A stretch of DNA of 64,000 nt, taken from Panorpa germanica. Its lineage: Eukaryota > Arthropoda > Insecta > Mecoptera > Panorpidae. A program made the translations under genes and the position numbers. Where the stretch lies: the NCBI GenBank assembly GCA_963678705.1, contig OY783211.1, positions 12,600,603-12,664,602 of the forward strand, in the 5' to 3' direction. Under the pieces are notes generated by a model. It saw only the letters and a program-made list of their open reading frames with translations, did not search any database and had not been told where the DNA came from. This document shows positions 50,212 to 62,336 of this stretch, piece after piece (within the stretch, counting starts at the first letter, position 1; every line of letters begins with the position of its first letter).

Positions 50212-50540
50212 GGGGACCTTCACCTAGTGTAAAATCTATTTGCACTGAAAAAAACCGCTTTTAGCGACATCATATATGGATGTATCTTCTATGAACTAAA
50301 ATTATTCGGCGACTCAACAAACCTTTTAGCTCCGTTGGTATTTTTGTTATTAGTGCAGAGTAAGGATTAAAAGAAGTTATTACATAACACTTTATAATAT
50401 ATTTTAATTATAAAGTCACAATCCTTATTTGACATAGGCTCATAGAGTTAGCGAATAATTTTAGTTCATGGAAGATATAATGTCGCTAAACGCGGTTTTT
50501 TCAGTATCGAAAAATTTTACTCTAAGTGAAGGTTCCCTCG
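50212..50540. mobile_element. TTA-flanked MITE with roughly 100-bp inverted arms, 329 bp
   Basis: Left arm 50212-50315 and right arm about 50440-50540 are inverted copies. Shared blocks include ACCTTCAC, ACTGAAAAAA.CCGC.TTTAGCGACAT and ATGAACTAAAATTATTCG. TTA lies at each edge (50209-50211, 50541-50543). Long arms with a short centre would fold into a hairpin. No coding capacity. Confidence 0.75.
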
Positions 50541-51566
50541 TTATAGTCATAACGTATATATGTAAAGTATCTTTTGCATTACTATTTAGTGATTACTTCG
50601 TTACATTAAAATGAAAGCCAGACCCGTTCATTAGTAGTCGGTTAACTTCACCAAGTTCCACCCACGCGCCATCACTGCACTCCTACTTTTGACTACATCT
50701 CTACGTGACTATTTGTTAAATGTAGTTCTGCATTACACCACGTTGTCATCCACTACTCGTATTTCGTACCCAACTTTATCTGGTAGCGTCTAAATAATGC
50801 ACAGGAAGTTTACTTGTCTAAGTCAAGTAGTAGCTCCATCTCTATTTCCATTTCCATCCACGGCCACGTTTAATTAATTCGTTGTGGCACAGGGATTATC
50901 TTATGGCCGCCTTTCACTTAATAAATAAATAGTCATGTATTTGTACAAGCAAAAGCAGGACAAGAATAACAAAGGTCTAAAAGGATAAATCGTAAATCCC
51001 TCCCATAATCCTATTACTTGCTTATATGAATTTTTCATTGCAGAGACAGGTAACTTGATTTTTGCAATGTCACAACATTCTGTTGAGTTGAATTAATTTT
51101 TATTAAGTATTTACATAAAATCACGGTTCGGAATCCTCACATACAAGTCGAATATTGTTTTTATCTAAAAATGTAGTTATCTTAAAACTTAATATTCGGA
51201 GATTACTCACTAATGAACTAATGAACGATCGATACTATTAAAAAAAACACAGTACCTATACTCGTGTCTATAAGTTGTAAATTATATATTGTTAATATTT
51301 TTAAATGTATATATTGATTTAGATGCTCATAACTTTTGAAAGTTGATGCTCTCAAATAATTATTATTAAAACAAAATTTAATAAAACACAATTCTAGTAT
51401 TCCACCACATAAAATAAAACCAATTTCTTTTTAATGAAGAAAAGTTAGAATAAAAATAGAAATTATGTTTGGTTTTAAACCCCTGGTACTAATTATGGTA
51501 CATATATATATTTTTACTGATTCTAATTTTAATTACATATAAGTTACATTCTGCATATAACAAAAG
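50541..51566. other. Noncoding stretch, first third GC-richer
   Basis: 50630-50910 has mixed composition and no open frame of note; the rest is AT-rich. Nothing recognised. Confidence 0.4.
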
Positions 51567-51625
51567 ATGGCGTTAGTGCTGGCGTTGATTACAATGCAAC
51601 TAGCCACGTGTCACGTGGACACAAC
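51567..51625 (+). CDS. Candidate signal-peptide exon
   Basis: ATG in AAAAGATGG context opens MALVLALITMQLATCHVDTT, a short hydrophobic stretch ending near a Thr-Cys, resembling a secretory signal. It runs into AAC|GTATGT, a fair splice donor; without splicing, the frame ends after 32 codons. The surrounding 250 bases are GC-richer than average. No downstream exon was identified and no family is assigned. Confidence 0.28.
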
Positions 51626-52839
51626 GTATGTCTATGCCCTGGAGGCAGCAATAACTCTTCTGTGAAGAGCTTCCACAGCGAGATTTATGCATGTATCTTG
51701 ATAATGAAAACGCTCCAGTTCTCTCTATGTGCCTGTCTGTGTGTGTGTACTCATTACGTTTGTTTTGGTGTGTAAACAGAATTTAATTTAAATAAATGGG
51801 AATCTAGTGGGATGGGGTGGAGCCGCGCCGTGGCGATATATGTTCCAGATAAACAAAATTAATTGCGAGAGAGTTTGAGTTTTATTTAGTTCAATTTAAC
51901 AATTTTCTGGTTCATTTAAGTAATATTTATAAGCCTTCAACTAGTGAAATGCAAACTCAATTGAAAAAACTGTTCTGTAGTTGTAAAAAACAAAATAAAA
52001 TAAAATGTAAATACGTAATAATTTGTGTAAATGGACGACAATTTGGACGATAAATTTGAGACTGATCTGTTAAATTATTTGTACATATTTTTTACAAAGG
52101 ATTTAACATCCTTTCTTTATTTGAATCCATACATAATTTATAATCTGTCCCGAGAAACATTAATCAAATTTTGTTGATTTTCATAAATGTATATTACCTC
52201 ATACAGTAAGAAGTATTACTTTGTTACTAAACTCTGTAATGGTTGCCTTCATTTGCAACATTTATACTGAATGCATTACAAAATCTGCATACAATTTAAA
52301 TGCAAATGAAATTACTTCCGGTCCGGAGGTTAAAAGTCGAACACTAAGCGATATTAAGGCTTACATATAATCCCTCTGCTTAATGTTCTATTATGAAGAG
52401 AGTAAGCTTCAAAAATCTCCGTTTCAATTCAATTTAAACATCTGGATATTATATAAGTACATAAAGACTTTTTCAGTAGATCCTCCTAGCCTATTATACT
52501 TTTCTTAACTTCCTGAATGAAATAATTACTGTTCCTTTAAAGGATTATATGAATATTTCGTTATATTAGTTTCAGAACGGAATTACATTTACTCTAATAC
52601 TAGGCTTTTTTTAATAAAAAATATCGAGTAATGTAATACTCTTGGTATTTGAAGTAACTTTATTTTAATTTATAATTTCCTCACATTTCTTTTTCAAATA
52701 AAAACTCGCTGAAATATGTATTTACCTTAACAGCATTTAACAAATAATATAAATTTCTCACTTTAATCTTCGTTGTAAGTAGAAAATTATGTTTCTGTTG
52801 GATCATTTCGTGTCAGTTTCTTTTTATGTAGTATACATA

Positions 52840-53190
52840 TTTATGTTGCAATACGTGCCGCTGTGCTTTACATTCTTCCCACATTAAATTATGATTACAT
52901 TTAATTAATTGACCTAAACCTCTTCAGAAAATCCATTAAAACTTTAAACTATTGCCATTCCACTCCTTCTCCTTCTGTCCTTTTCTTCTCTACTTAACCA
53001 TTGTTACCTCTCTGATTCTCTCTCTCTCTCTCTTGTCCTCTTTCTCCTTCCTTCTTCTTTCTACTTCCACTATTCACCTCCTTCCTTCCTTTTCTCGTCT
53101 CTGCAGCTCCTCTATTTTCTTTTCACTGACAATCCTAAACTCGCATTTCCCTCTTATATACTCCAAAGTTTCTTTTTCTCGTTAATACAT
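52840..53190 (+). repeat. Pyrimidine-rich dispersed repeat copy
   Basis: GCTTTACATTCTTCCCACAT, then CT-rich sequence with CACCTCCTTCCTTCC and ending ATCCTAAACTCGCATTTCCC, matching 23395-23960 reversed. The 77-codon frame here is compositional. Confidence 0.6.
53008..53036. repeat. (CT)n microsatellite inside the pyrimidine-rich repeat
   Basis: TCTCTCTCTCTCTCTCTT run within the CT-rich repeat copy at 52840-53190. Confidence 0.85.
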
Positions 53191-54684
53191 GGTACAGGCC
53201 TTTAGCTCTATTTCTTCCCATCACCTGTTACCCTTTTCTTCATTTCCCAATATGAATCTTTTTATTCGCCTTGTATTTGTGAAGTCGACGTTTCTAAACG
53301 CTGGTCGTTAGTTTGTGCAACCTAAATTTAATTAATGAGTAATTTTTGCTGATTTGTTCAGTATTAAGTTCTAAGTTACTTCAATTGATTTGATTGGGTA
53401 TTTGCTTATATTTAAAATACATTTGGTGGTGCGTATTACAGCACTTTGCTGGTACTTCCCTCTCCCAAATTCTCTTATAACTCTCCTAGCATTTCTCTTG
53501 GTTTTTTTTACCTTTTTGTATTTATAATATTACTATAAACATGCCTTTTCAAAATTCATGACCTATATTTTTATTTTCATTTTGAATGTGTAGAAACTAT
53601 AATAATGCCACTTTCGGCTTTCGACAATAAGCTTTTTGTCACTAACAATACACGTAATTTACTATACCATTACGGTCAATATTAACGTATGACATTATTA
53701 GCTATTTCAAACGTAATTGCAAATATAATTCTAATACATTTATCGATAGATATTAATGAACGCTATAAAATCACGTAATTCAAATATTGACAAACTCATC
53801 AGTCTCTATAAATGGACATAATAGCTTCCTGATAAACAATGCTCCGACAATAATGATCATAAATGGAGGATAATTTAGTCCGATCATGACTGGAGGTTAT
53901 ATTGTGTTGTGTTGAATTTCACATAAACTTTAGGCCAATGGCAGTGAGAATATAATGAACACGAACTGCTATTACAGACTGCTAACTTCATTCATTCTAA
54001 AATGGTTTCGCGATTATTTATGATCAAATATTATCTGTCTCAAATTGATATTTATTTTAGGATGCATTCGTCCCTCTATAAAGGAAACTATACTTTTAGC
54101 TTCATCCAGCAAGTCATTTTAAAAGTTAATTTTTCAGATTCGTATGTCCTTGACAAAGTGGTTATAAAGATACAATTGTCTCCATGGAGTCTACTACGAC
54201 CTTTATTACGTTAGAAGCCAGTAAATGCTCACATTTAATAGAAACAAAGAAACAAACAATTTGTATCTTTTTATTTCATAATTGTTGTAAAAGTTTCAAC
54301 TTAAAGTTATTTTATTTGTTTTCATATAAATTTTCATTATATGATTCCCATGGCAACCATTGCTCTCATTACAGAGATAAACTTACCAACATAAAGAGTG
54401 AGAAATTGTAGTTGAACAAGCCATTCAGGTCGACGTTTAAATATTTTATAATTAAATTTACTGGAATACAATTTATTTAGTTGTGAGATAACTTTTATAT
54501 GTAATAGTTTTTCACAATTTGAAATAATGTGTTGAAAACCGTGAGACGCCTCGGTTTACAAGTGCTATTCTAATTTAAACCAGAATTTTGTTCATTTGAC
54601 GTACAGATTTGAGTAGCGCAGCACACCGGCGAAACATACACATGGTCCACGGAAATTCACACTCACGTCTGCAATTCAGTATCG

Positions 54685-55015
54685 CTATGATTGAACAAAA
54701 AATACCAGTATATGTTGAGCAACGCGTTACTATTCGTTTTTTCACCAACGATTGTGTGAAATCGAGTGAAATTTTAAAGGGATTCTGCATGGAGCAGACT
54801 TCGGTGATGCTAATCTGAGTATAACCCATGTCTTCCATTGGGCCCAGAAGTTTGGAAATAATCGTAATAATTAGCATAATTAAAGCGTCCAGCTAGCAGC
54901 GTCGTTTAAGACAATATTCAATTAATATAAAAGACAAAGGGCAACCGATTTGCGATATCGGAGAATATATAAACTAGCTTGAGAATCGATGCACTAATCG
55001 TCACATAGTAAATTG
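54685..55015 (+). pseudogene. Mariner transposase remnant, N-terminal DNA-binding part
   Basis: Plus-strand pieces in more than one frame follow the order of a mariner N-terminal domain. VEQRVTIRFFTND...KSSEIL (first helix-turn-helix) is followed, after a frame change, by GDANLSITHVFHWAQKF (usually LSRTQVFEWFKRF). A degenerate block about 100 bases later reads DNIQLI, then FAISENI (second helix-turn-helix, usually RRITVREIAEEL). Stops and frameshifts make it non-functional. No catalytic region follows. It could derive from the same ancient family as the middle and end pieces at 40 and 9.8 kb, but these three are not overlapping parts of one copy. Confidence 0.55.
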
Positions 55016-55689
55016 ATAATTCTATTTTGGTTACATAACATACACTGTGCGCAACCAATTTACCTGTATCGGGAATTTCTTGCGGTTTACTTCAAAAAGA
55101 AAAAAGAAGAAGAATTGAGTTATAAAACAAAACAATCATTGAAGATATTTATTTTTATCTCATTGCGCATTTCGAAGAGCTATAAATGAAAAAACTATTT
55201 AGGTGAACAGAGGCATTTTACGGTTTTCTTCTCTTTATTCGATCACGGAATCAATAAATAAAGTAGCAGTGCCATAGAATACAAAAATCACAATGTAGCT
55301 ACAATGTTCAATACAATGTTATCGAAGGTCTTGCATAATGAAGACAGATACCTCGAGGCTGCAGTCTGAATAACTAATTAGAATTCAACATCAATACAAT
55401 GGCTAATTAAAAAAACATGAAGCTTCCAATTACAAATCAGAATTACAGGAACATTGTACGGTGTTGTTACCGGAAAATTATTCAAAAGAAATAATTTATC
55501 AGTGAACTTTCATAGTTCAAATTCATTGCAAACTCCAATAAAATGCTTTACTAAATATTTATCCAATGGACATAAGTATCCAGATAATTTATTAATTAAA
55601 TAGTTTTATAAGATGACATTTTTTTAAAATTTAATTAACATCAGCCCATTTCTGATGCTGACTCTTGTCACAGATGATATCCTACTAAA

Positions 55690-55930
55690 GTTTGTTGTTG
55701 TTTTTGTATTTATTACATAATATATATGTCGTTAGACTTTACATTCTTTCAATATTAAATCACGTAATTACATTTCATTATCAAATTAAACTTAAAACAA
55801 TTCTAGCATTTTCTAATTCAAAAGCACTTCTTGATTTTTATACTTTTGTCTCTATATCTTCCTGTTCTCTACTCCTCCCTCTTTCTTACTTATTCCTCCG
55901 TCACTCACCTCTATCATACGCTGCAACCTA
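55690..55930 (+). repeat. Pyrimidine-rich dispersed repeat, 5' part
   Basis: ACTTTACATTCTTTCAATAT, AAAACAATTCTAGCATTTTC and AAAAGCACTTCTTG match the other copies; the CT-rich tract is cut short near 55930. Confidence 0.55.
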
Positions 55931-55949
55931 GCTAAGTTTGTTGTGTTGT

Positions 55950-56100
55950 GGCTTCTTACATGTGGTCGTATTACACAGTTGTCTAATAAGTCTATGATTA
56001 TGTATATACATAATCAATTTAATTAGATAACAAGCAAACTAGCTGTGGATCGAGCCGAAAGATACAGCAGTCGCCCCTGTCGTCCAAACTGTGTTTACAT
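55950..56100 (-). repeat. tRNA-derived SINE copy
   Basis: Minus strand: CTGCTGTATCTTTCGGCTCG near the B box, then TTAAATTGATTATGTATATA and ACTTATTAGACAACTGTG. Shorter than the other copies. Confidence 0.6.
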
Positions 56101-57318
56101 TGACTTAATTTATACATTTGTGTCTCTTTAAATTTATGTAAAAACCACAAAATGAGAAGTGACGTCACGCACAGATTATTTATAATGGCAATTCAATTTT
56201 AATATCGCGTTTATATTAACCATTCTTTACCTTAAAATTAAATTCTATAACATTATCCAGCCTTTCTATACACCGTTTTATAGGTCATAATAAAGCTATA
56301 TTAAAAAGTAAATCAAATTAAGTTTCATTAAAGTTAACAAGCTGTCAGAACGTATTAAATAATTGTTATTTTCTTTGATGGATTTAAAATAAATAAAAAT
56401 ATAATAAGACTCCACCTTGACATGTCAAATTTAATTTAATCGAATAATATATTGACGGAACCATTTCTGAGACACGTATACCATGTACTGATATAAACTT
56501 TCTTGAACTTGTTATTCAATAAATTTGAAATTAGTAAAAGTCACTTGTATGTGAAGTTTTTCTTCTATCAAAAAAATATTTAGGTTTATTTAAATGATCT
56601 ATGGTATAGTTAGAACTATAATGTTAGAGTATGGTTAGTTGGTACTATAATAGGTTTAAGAAATGTGAGCAAAATTGTAAACGCAACTCACTGTTGAATG
56701 CCACCCGCAGTTTTAAACTATTACTAATTATCTGTAATCTTTTTTTATCGCATAGTGCAGTTCAATTTCTATCAGATGTAAAAAAAAATGTAGTAATCAC
56801 AAATTGTAGAAAATTGAGTGCTCTATCAGATTGGTAATAACTGTTTTTATCTCTGGACACACCGGTAAGGAGATATTACAATTTTAATTAGGCCTCTAAA
56901 ATGAAAAACATATCTGAAAAGCAGAACTGGCGGACACTGGTTCATACCCTGCTCATTTATTAAAGACTGGCATTATGTGAATACGGGAAGGAATCTCAAA
57001 TAAAAAATAGGATTGTAGATTTTCACTTTAGTAACAATTAGCGATGACACTTATAATTAAATAACGTAAAACAATGATAAGGATAGGGCTGCGAATAATA
57101 TTCTAAATTATATAATTACACTCTTGAGGATTGGGTTTAATAATTGAATATAATTTAAATTATTAAAGCACTAGGGATGGACTATTAATTATAATTTGAC
57201 ACCAGTGATTATAAGCAAATATTTGTTAGCAGGGAAAATCTAGAAAATTTGATTGATTTTTATGGCGTAATCTAAATTAATATCCTTATTGTAAAGTGAT
57301 TTGTAAATTTATATACTA

Positions 57319-57678
57319 CTAGCTGTCCCGGCCACGCGTTGCTGTGCCTAACGCCATCTATTGAATATTTACTCAATCTAGTCAACAGATTTCGATTTAC
57401 TCAACAGAATATTTACTCAATCTAGTCAACAGATTTCGATTTACTCAACAGAATATTTACTCAATCTAGTCAACAGATGTCATATGTCATATACAGATAA
57501 TTAATAGACAAATAATTAGCAATAAGATAAATAAATTGAGATGTAAACTATCCTATCTTTCAAGTTGGATCAAACTGCACAGGGTGTACAAATTTGATTA
57601 AAATCGGTTAAGTAGTTTAGGAGTCCATCGCGGAGAGACAACGTGACACGTAATTTATATATATTAAGAAGAAGAAGA
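57319..57678 (-). mobile_element. Non-autonomous Helitron, second copy
   Basis: Same family as 14792-15140, in inverse orientation. The 3' CTAG end lies at 57319-57322 and the 5' TC end near 57678, again with A and T at the insertion point. Its internal array (57365-57478) is longer, with three rounds of the CTCAATCTAGTCAACAG unit separated by an extra TTCGATTTACTCAACAG spacer. The 5' end carries an extra TTC. Array length therefore differs between the two copies while the rest is nearly identical. Confidence 0.8.
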
Positions 57679-58875
57679 TGGTAGCTCTACTAATAGGTTA
57701 GCAAAAATAATAATATTTAAAATAATTTCAAATTGAAAAAATCATAGTTAAAGTTATTAATAGGATAAAAATTGGTAAGAGTTTGTCAAATAACTATCTT
57801 TGATACATGATCAAGTTAGCCTAAGATTTGCGGTTAATACCCAGTAAACATTTTGGAGTAAATTCTACTTAATTTCTATTACGTATCATGAATTTTTTGT
57901 CTGGAACGTGTTCGTTTTCTATTCAGTCGTTCAAAGGAAAGGTCCTTTTTATGAGCTACAGACATTGCAACGATGGTTCACTGCTGAATTAAAAGCGGAG
58001 TAGGTTTATGATTTATGACCGGATAATAAAAATATACCCATGTGGGAAAGAAACAGAAATACTTAATGAATGATGTTGGAAAAAGAAAGAATATTATTAT
58101 GAAAAACTAACACAAAATCTGTGACAGGTAGAGAACTTGTAAAGCGTTAGAATAGAATTGTACGAGTGACTGGAACTTCACCAAATAGGACACTTCACCA
58201 AATTGTTTACTGGGTAGAACACTTTTACAAACAGCGTTCTTAAATGAACAATTTTATGAAATATAATATTTTCAATGAAAAAATATTTTGTCATGACTTC
58301 ATTTCTCACAAAAATAAATAAATTATACACATTAAGAAATGATAGTATTTGTTTCATAATTAATACATAAAACTACAATTATTTTATAAATTTTTTAAAT
58401 AAACATTTGCAATGAACAACGAGAAAAATGAACGAAGTACCATTTCACTTCTTAAACTTACGTTAAATGTAATATTATTTTTACATTTAGTACATTTGTT
58501 TATTTGTCTGTTTGTTATAAAGGATTGTTTATTTATTGAAGTGTGCCGCTCTATTTACCCTGTAGCAACAATGCAGAAAGTTAAATCTTCTTTTGTTTTG
58601 TAAACACTCAGAATAATTGTCTGATTCTCCAGAAGTCTGTGTTGTTGGAAAGTAATTGTATCTCGCGTTAATGCTGTTGGTTCTTGTTTCTTTAGAGTTA
58701 GAAAATTTCTAGAAGTAATTTAAATAAATATAAATTCATTATGAAATTAATTGCTTATTCTTGTTCTTGTACAAAGAAACTATGTTTTTATAGAAACTTT
58801 ATGTAACAAAGAACTAGTTTATTCATTAAAATTATTTCGTATTGTTTACATAATTATATTAAAATGTTACTTATA

Positions 58876-59067
58876 GTTCAAATCACGAGAGTTCGGCGGC
58901 GACTCTTACTTAAAACAAGTTGTGGGGTATAAACTGCCGATATAACTAAAAAGCACTGAATCACTTATTTTTCTATAATGTATATAGAAACGAATAATAT
59001 GAAATTCATTATCGTATTATAGATTTATACCGCTCTTATAACCTCTCTTAACTATCGTAATTTGGAC
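58876..59067. mobile_element. TA-flanked MITE of about 200 bp, second complete copy, inverse orientation
   Basis: Ends GTTCAAATCACGAGAGTTCG and CGTAATTTGGAC with TA on both sides. The interior matches 43175-43384 in reverse (AAAAAGCACTGA, ATAGATTTATACC). Confidence 0.75.
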
Positions 59068-61668
59068 TATTCAATGTATCATCATTGCTAATAATTCTTA
59101 TCTTGGCTAATAATAACTCACTGCCGTGATACAAGATGATTCAAAAGTTTTGTTGCGTAGTACGAGTCCAACGATTTATATTTGAAATTTTTTTTTTTAT
59201 ACTTTATACATACATACCATTTCGATCGTCCAGTTCATTATTGAGATATCTCCGTGAAGCAACTTTAAAACAATATTTAAGTTCCATGCATTCCTCAAGT
59301 TTTCTGCATTCTAGTTTTTTTGCTGGCATTTATAAGTTAACTGAGTATTGAATCAGATAGAGTGCACATATAGCTCACTCAACCATGAGCGCCGAGTGGC
59401 GGGTGCAACAGGGTGTGTTGGCAACCCTCAAAAAGATTAACAAACATTTTTTTATAATGAATAAAAACTTACGGCAATGTGGGTTGTTATCAAAATTTGT
59501 TCAACGTCATGTCAGTGAATTCAGTGTGCTCCTCTACTTTATGAAGATTGAGCATACACCTACTCGAAACAAAAACAATTCGAACTTAATTAACGTTAAC
59601 TCAAGACCGAGACGGTCAATCATCTTAATTGCAGCAAATTGCATAACATTCCTCCGATGAAGTTTATAGCATGACAACTTCTTTCAACAAAACTACATGT
59701 TACAGTATCATCTAACAATTTCTAGATACGTCAACTAAACGTACTTTACCCCACGGAAACCAACCCTTATGTAAATAATCCTCCCTGAATTGTCAGAGAT
59801 TTAAAACAAGATTTTATTTGTCAGCAAACAAAAAGATTTTTTGTTTCTGGGGTGAAGTTGAATCTATTCTGTAGCAAGAAATAAAATAAAAGCAGCAGCA
59901 GCTGTTCTAGAATCAACAAATCAGATCGATGTAGCACTCCGCTTTCAGCAGCTTTAGTTGGCTGAGGAGAAATACATTTGATTATCTGATAAGGAGACAT
60001 TTATGAAATATGGGTTGACATTTAGGAATGGTTCTTCGTTTAACAGTTCTATGTGCCCTTTACTAAAATAATATAACTGCTACAATATAAATGTGTAATC
60101 ATGTTAATTAATTAATTAGTTACAAATTGTTGATATTGGTATAATTTTCTTTAGTTTAGTAAACTATGTAAATGTAAATCTATGTTGGTTTAAGGATTTA
60201 TTATTTATTTAGTAGGTAATAGCAAATATTAAATAGTAATTGGAAATACTATGGTTTATGAGAATCAGACTACACTTGACCATGCATTTATTTGTTTAGG
60301 ATAAGGTTTTTAGCGTATAAAAGCGTACCGATCTTTGAATCGACCTCTTCTTGTAAGTTTGTCTGTTGTAAAGTAAAGACGTATTTTTTACAGGTGTGTA
60401 CTAATAAAGATTAAAGTAGAAAAGTTAATGTCCTTGTAAAGTGTGCTAATTAGAAACAATTCCAATACACCTTACTGAAAAGTCGGACTAGTCTGATATA
60501 TCAAAGAGTTTGACTTATATAAATTTAAAATTAAAATCTTAGCCTATTTTGTATTGCCTGTAAAATATGGAATTAAATAAAACTTATATTGATAATATTT
60601 CAACTCATGCACCAAGTTTTAAGTTTTAAACTTTTGAAATTTTAAACAATTTATTAAATTATAAAATTGATGGTGTTTTAATAAATACCATTAGACGACA
60701 ATAAATCAAATTTTCGTCATATTGTTGACTGCAGTTTTCTTCAAAACAAAACTTAACTTTGTCAGATAAAGTACAAATCATATTATTAATTATAAACTAT
60801 TGTAAACTTGAACAGCATTTCGCTCCAATCGTCTTAAAGAAAACGAAAAAAAGCACAAAAACTTGGAAAGTTTTAAAAGCTGTTGTCAGAAAAGTTAGGA
60901 ACCATCGACATAGAAAATCAAACTTAAAAAAAAATGTTTTGTAACTATCTTCGGATAACACGATCTACTTCCGGTTGTATTTTGATTGGAAATAAACTTT
61001 ACAAAGCTTTTAGATCCCTAATCTATACATAAAGAAAGAATGTTCTCTTTGTTATATAAGGCTGTTACCCAAACCCAGTGGGCGAGCCTGTATCAGCTTC
61101 GATTTCCCACTTCTGATATGTCGAGGAATTTAATTTCTATTTAAGTTTCACATTTCATGTTTCAGTTTCATAAGAAATGGTTCAGTGAATTCTAAAATAG
61201 GTTCTCTATCTTTTTATCAGTATTATTTAAGTACGATGCGTATCAATGGACGCTTACTTCAAAGCCTTTCATTAAAATATTCCCATTCCTTTACAGAATT
61301 TTCTAAATGTCGAATTCATAATTCAGCTCTGTTAAAAACTTTTCAATAAATCAATCTTAAATGTGCTTAATAAAGAAAAATATGTACAAAAGTGTAAAAT
61401 GTCGAATTAATTAGAGAATCGCAACTGAAGTTAAACGAATTTATAAATCAACATATCAAGACAAATTAAAATAATTAATAAAATAATTGTTAAACGCGAG
61501 TTAATAAGAAATAATAACAAATGCAAGCAATCAAAATTAATTCTTAAAAATAAATGTTAATAGTTCATAATGTGTCTTTAAATCTATAAACTATAGTTAG
61601 AATTAATAACTAACACTTTTATTCAATTTTAAAATTAAAGTTTAAACAAAGTTAATTAAATAGTAAAA
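59068..61668. other. Noncoding stretch upstream of the candidate first exon
   Basis: A 91-codon frame at 59385-59660 has a GC-richer first 15 codons only and no recognised family. A TATA-like motif lies at 60316. Otherwise AT-rich. Confidence 0.4.
60316..60323 (+). promoter_or_regulatory. TATA-box-like motif
   Basis: TATAAAAG in a local GC-bearing context (GCGTATAAAAGCG), 1.35 kb upstream of the candidate first exon at 61669. Possible core promoter for that gene; no initiator or other element confirms it. Confidence 0.2.
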
Positions 61669-61737
61669 ATGAATACCGTTCAAAGTACTGGTGGAGGTCA
61701 TTCGGGGTCGATGAGCAAAAAGGATTCACAAGAGGAG
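61669..61737 (+). CDS. Candidate first coding exon, 23 codons, strong splice donor
   Basis: An ATG in good insect context (AAAATG) opens 23 codons rich in Ser, Gly and Gln (starting MNTVQSTGGG, ending KKDSQEE) and runs directly into GAG|GTAAGT, a near-consensus 5' splice site in phase 0. Local base composition is clearly less AT-rich than the flanks. The 250 bases upstream are very AT-rich and could be 5' untranslated sequence. The nearest strong acceptor downstream, after the pyrimidine run ending at 62070, gives a stop two codons later in phase 0, so the real next exon is probably further on. No family is recognised. A short polar N-terminus would suit a cytoplasmic leader of a membrane transporter, but that is only inference from the neighbouring minus-strand transporter. 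Confidence 0.4.
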
Positions 61738-62336
61738 GTAAGTAACTATTTTAAGGTCTTAACATTTCATAAAAACATAAGAAGAAAATTGTCATTTTAT
61801 ATTGTGTTTTTTCCTCAGCTTGTATAGCTTTACAATTTCTATGTGAGAGATAAAAAATGAACTTTGGAATTGACTTGCAGCCAGTTTGATACATTTGTAT
61901 ATGTATTAAACTTATAATTTATTAAATTGGCAACAATTAAAATTAAAAAAATAAAACTGTCTGTCACTAAGCATCATCCCTTTCGGTCACTGTGTACTCA
62001 ATTTAATTGTCTTAAAAACTAATTTAAAACATATTCCTGAAACAATTTTACAATTTTTTATCTTTTTCAGCAACATTAACGCATTTATAATTTCGTACTG
62101 ATAATATTGTAACTGTCAAGATAACTACGAATGTGTAATTCCACTTTAACTAGGTTTAAATTATTGATAAGCGCGCGTTTTAAATTCAAAGCACGTTCCA
62201 ATACCTGGAATTTATCAATATTCATAAATTGTTTGATATAAAGTAATGTAGGTGTACTAGTGTGACCAATATCTTCAATTCTTGAAATAGTTTTTCTTTA
62301 TGACTAAAATGATCGACAAAAACAATAAAAGAATTA

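Noticed and set aside
59385..59660. 91-codon frame beginning MSAEWRVQQ
   Set aside because: Only the first 15 codons differ from local composition; no domain, splice signal or homologue recognised.
62060..62080. TTTTTCAG acceptor as the partner of the 61737 donor
   Set aside because: In the required phase it gives a stop after two codons, so it is unlikely to be the real second exon.
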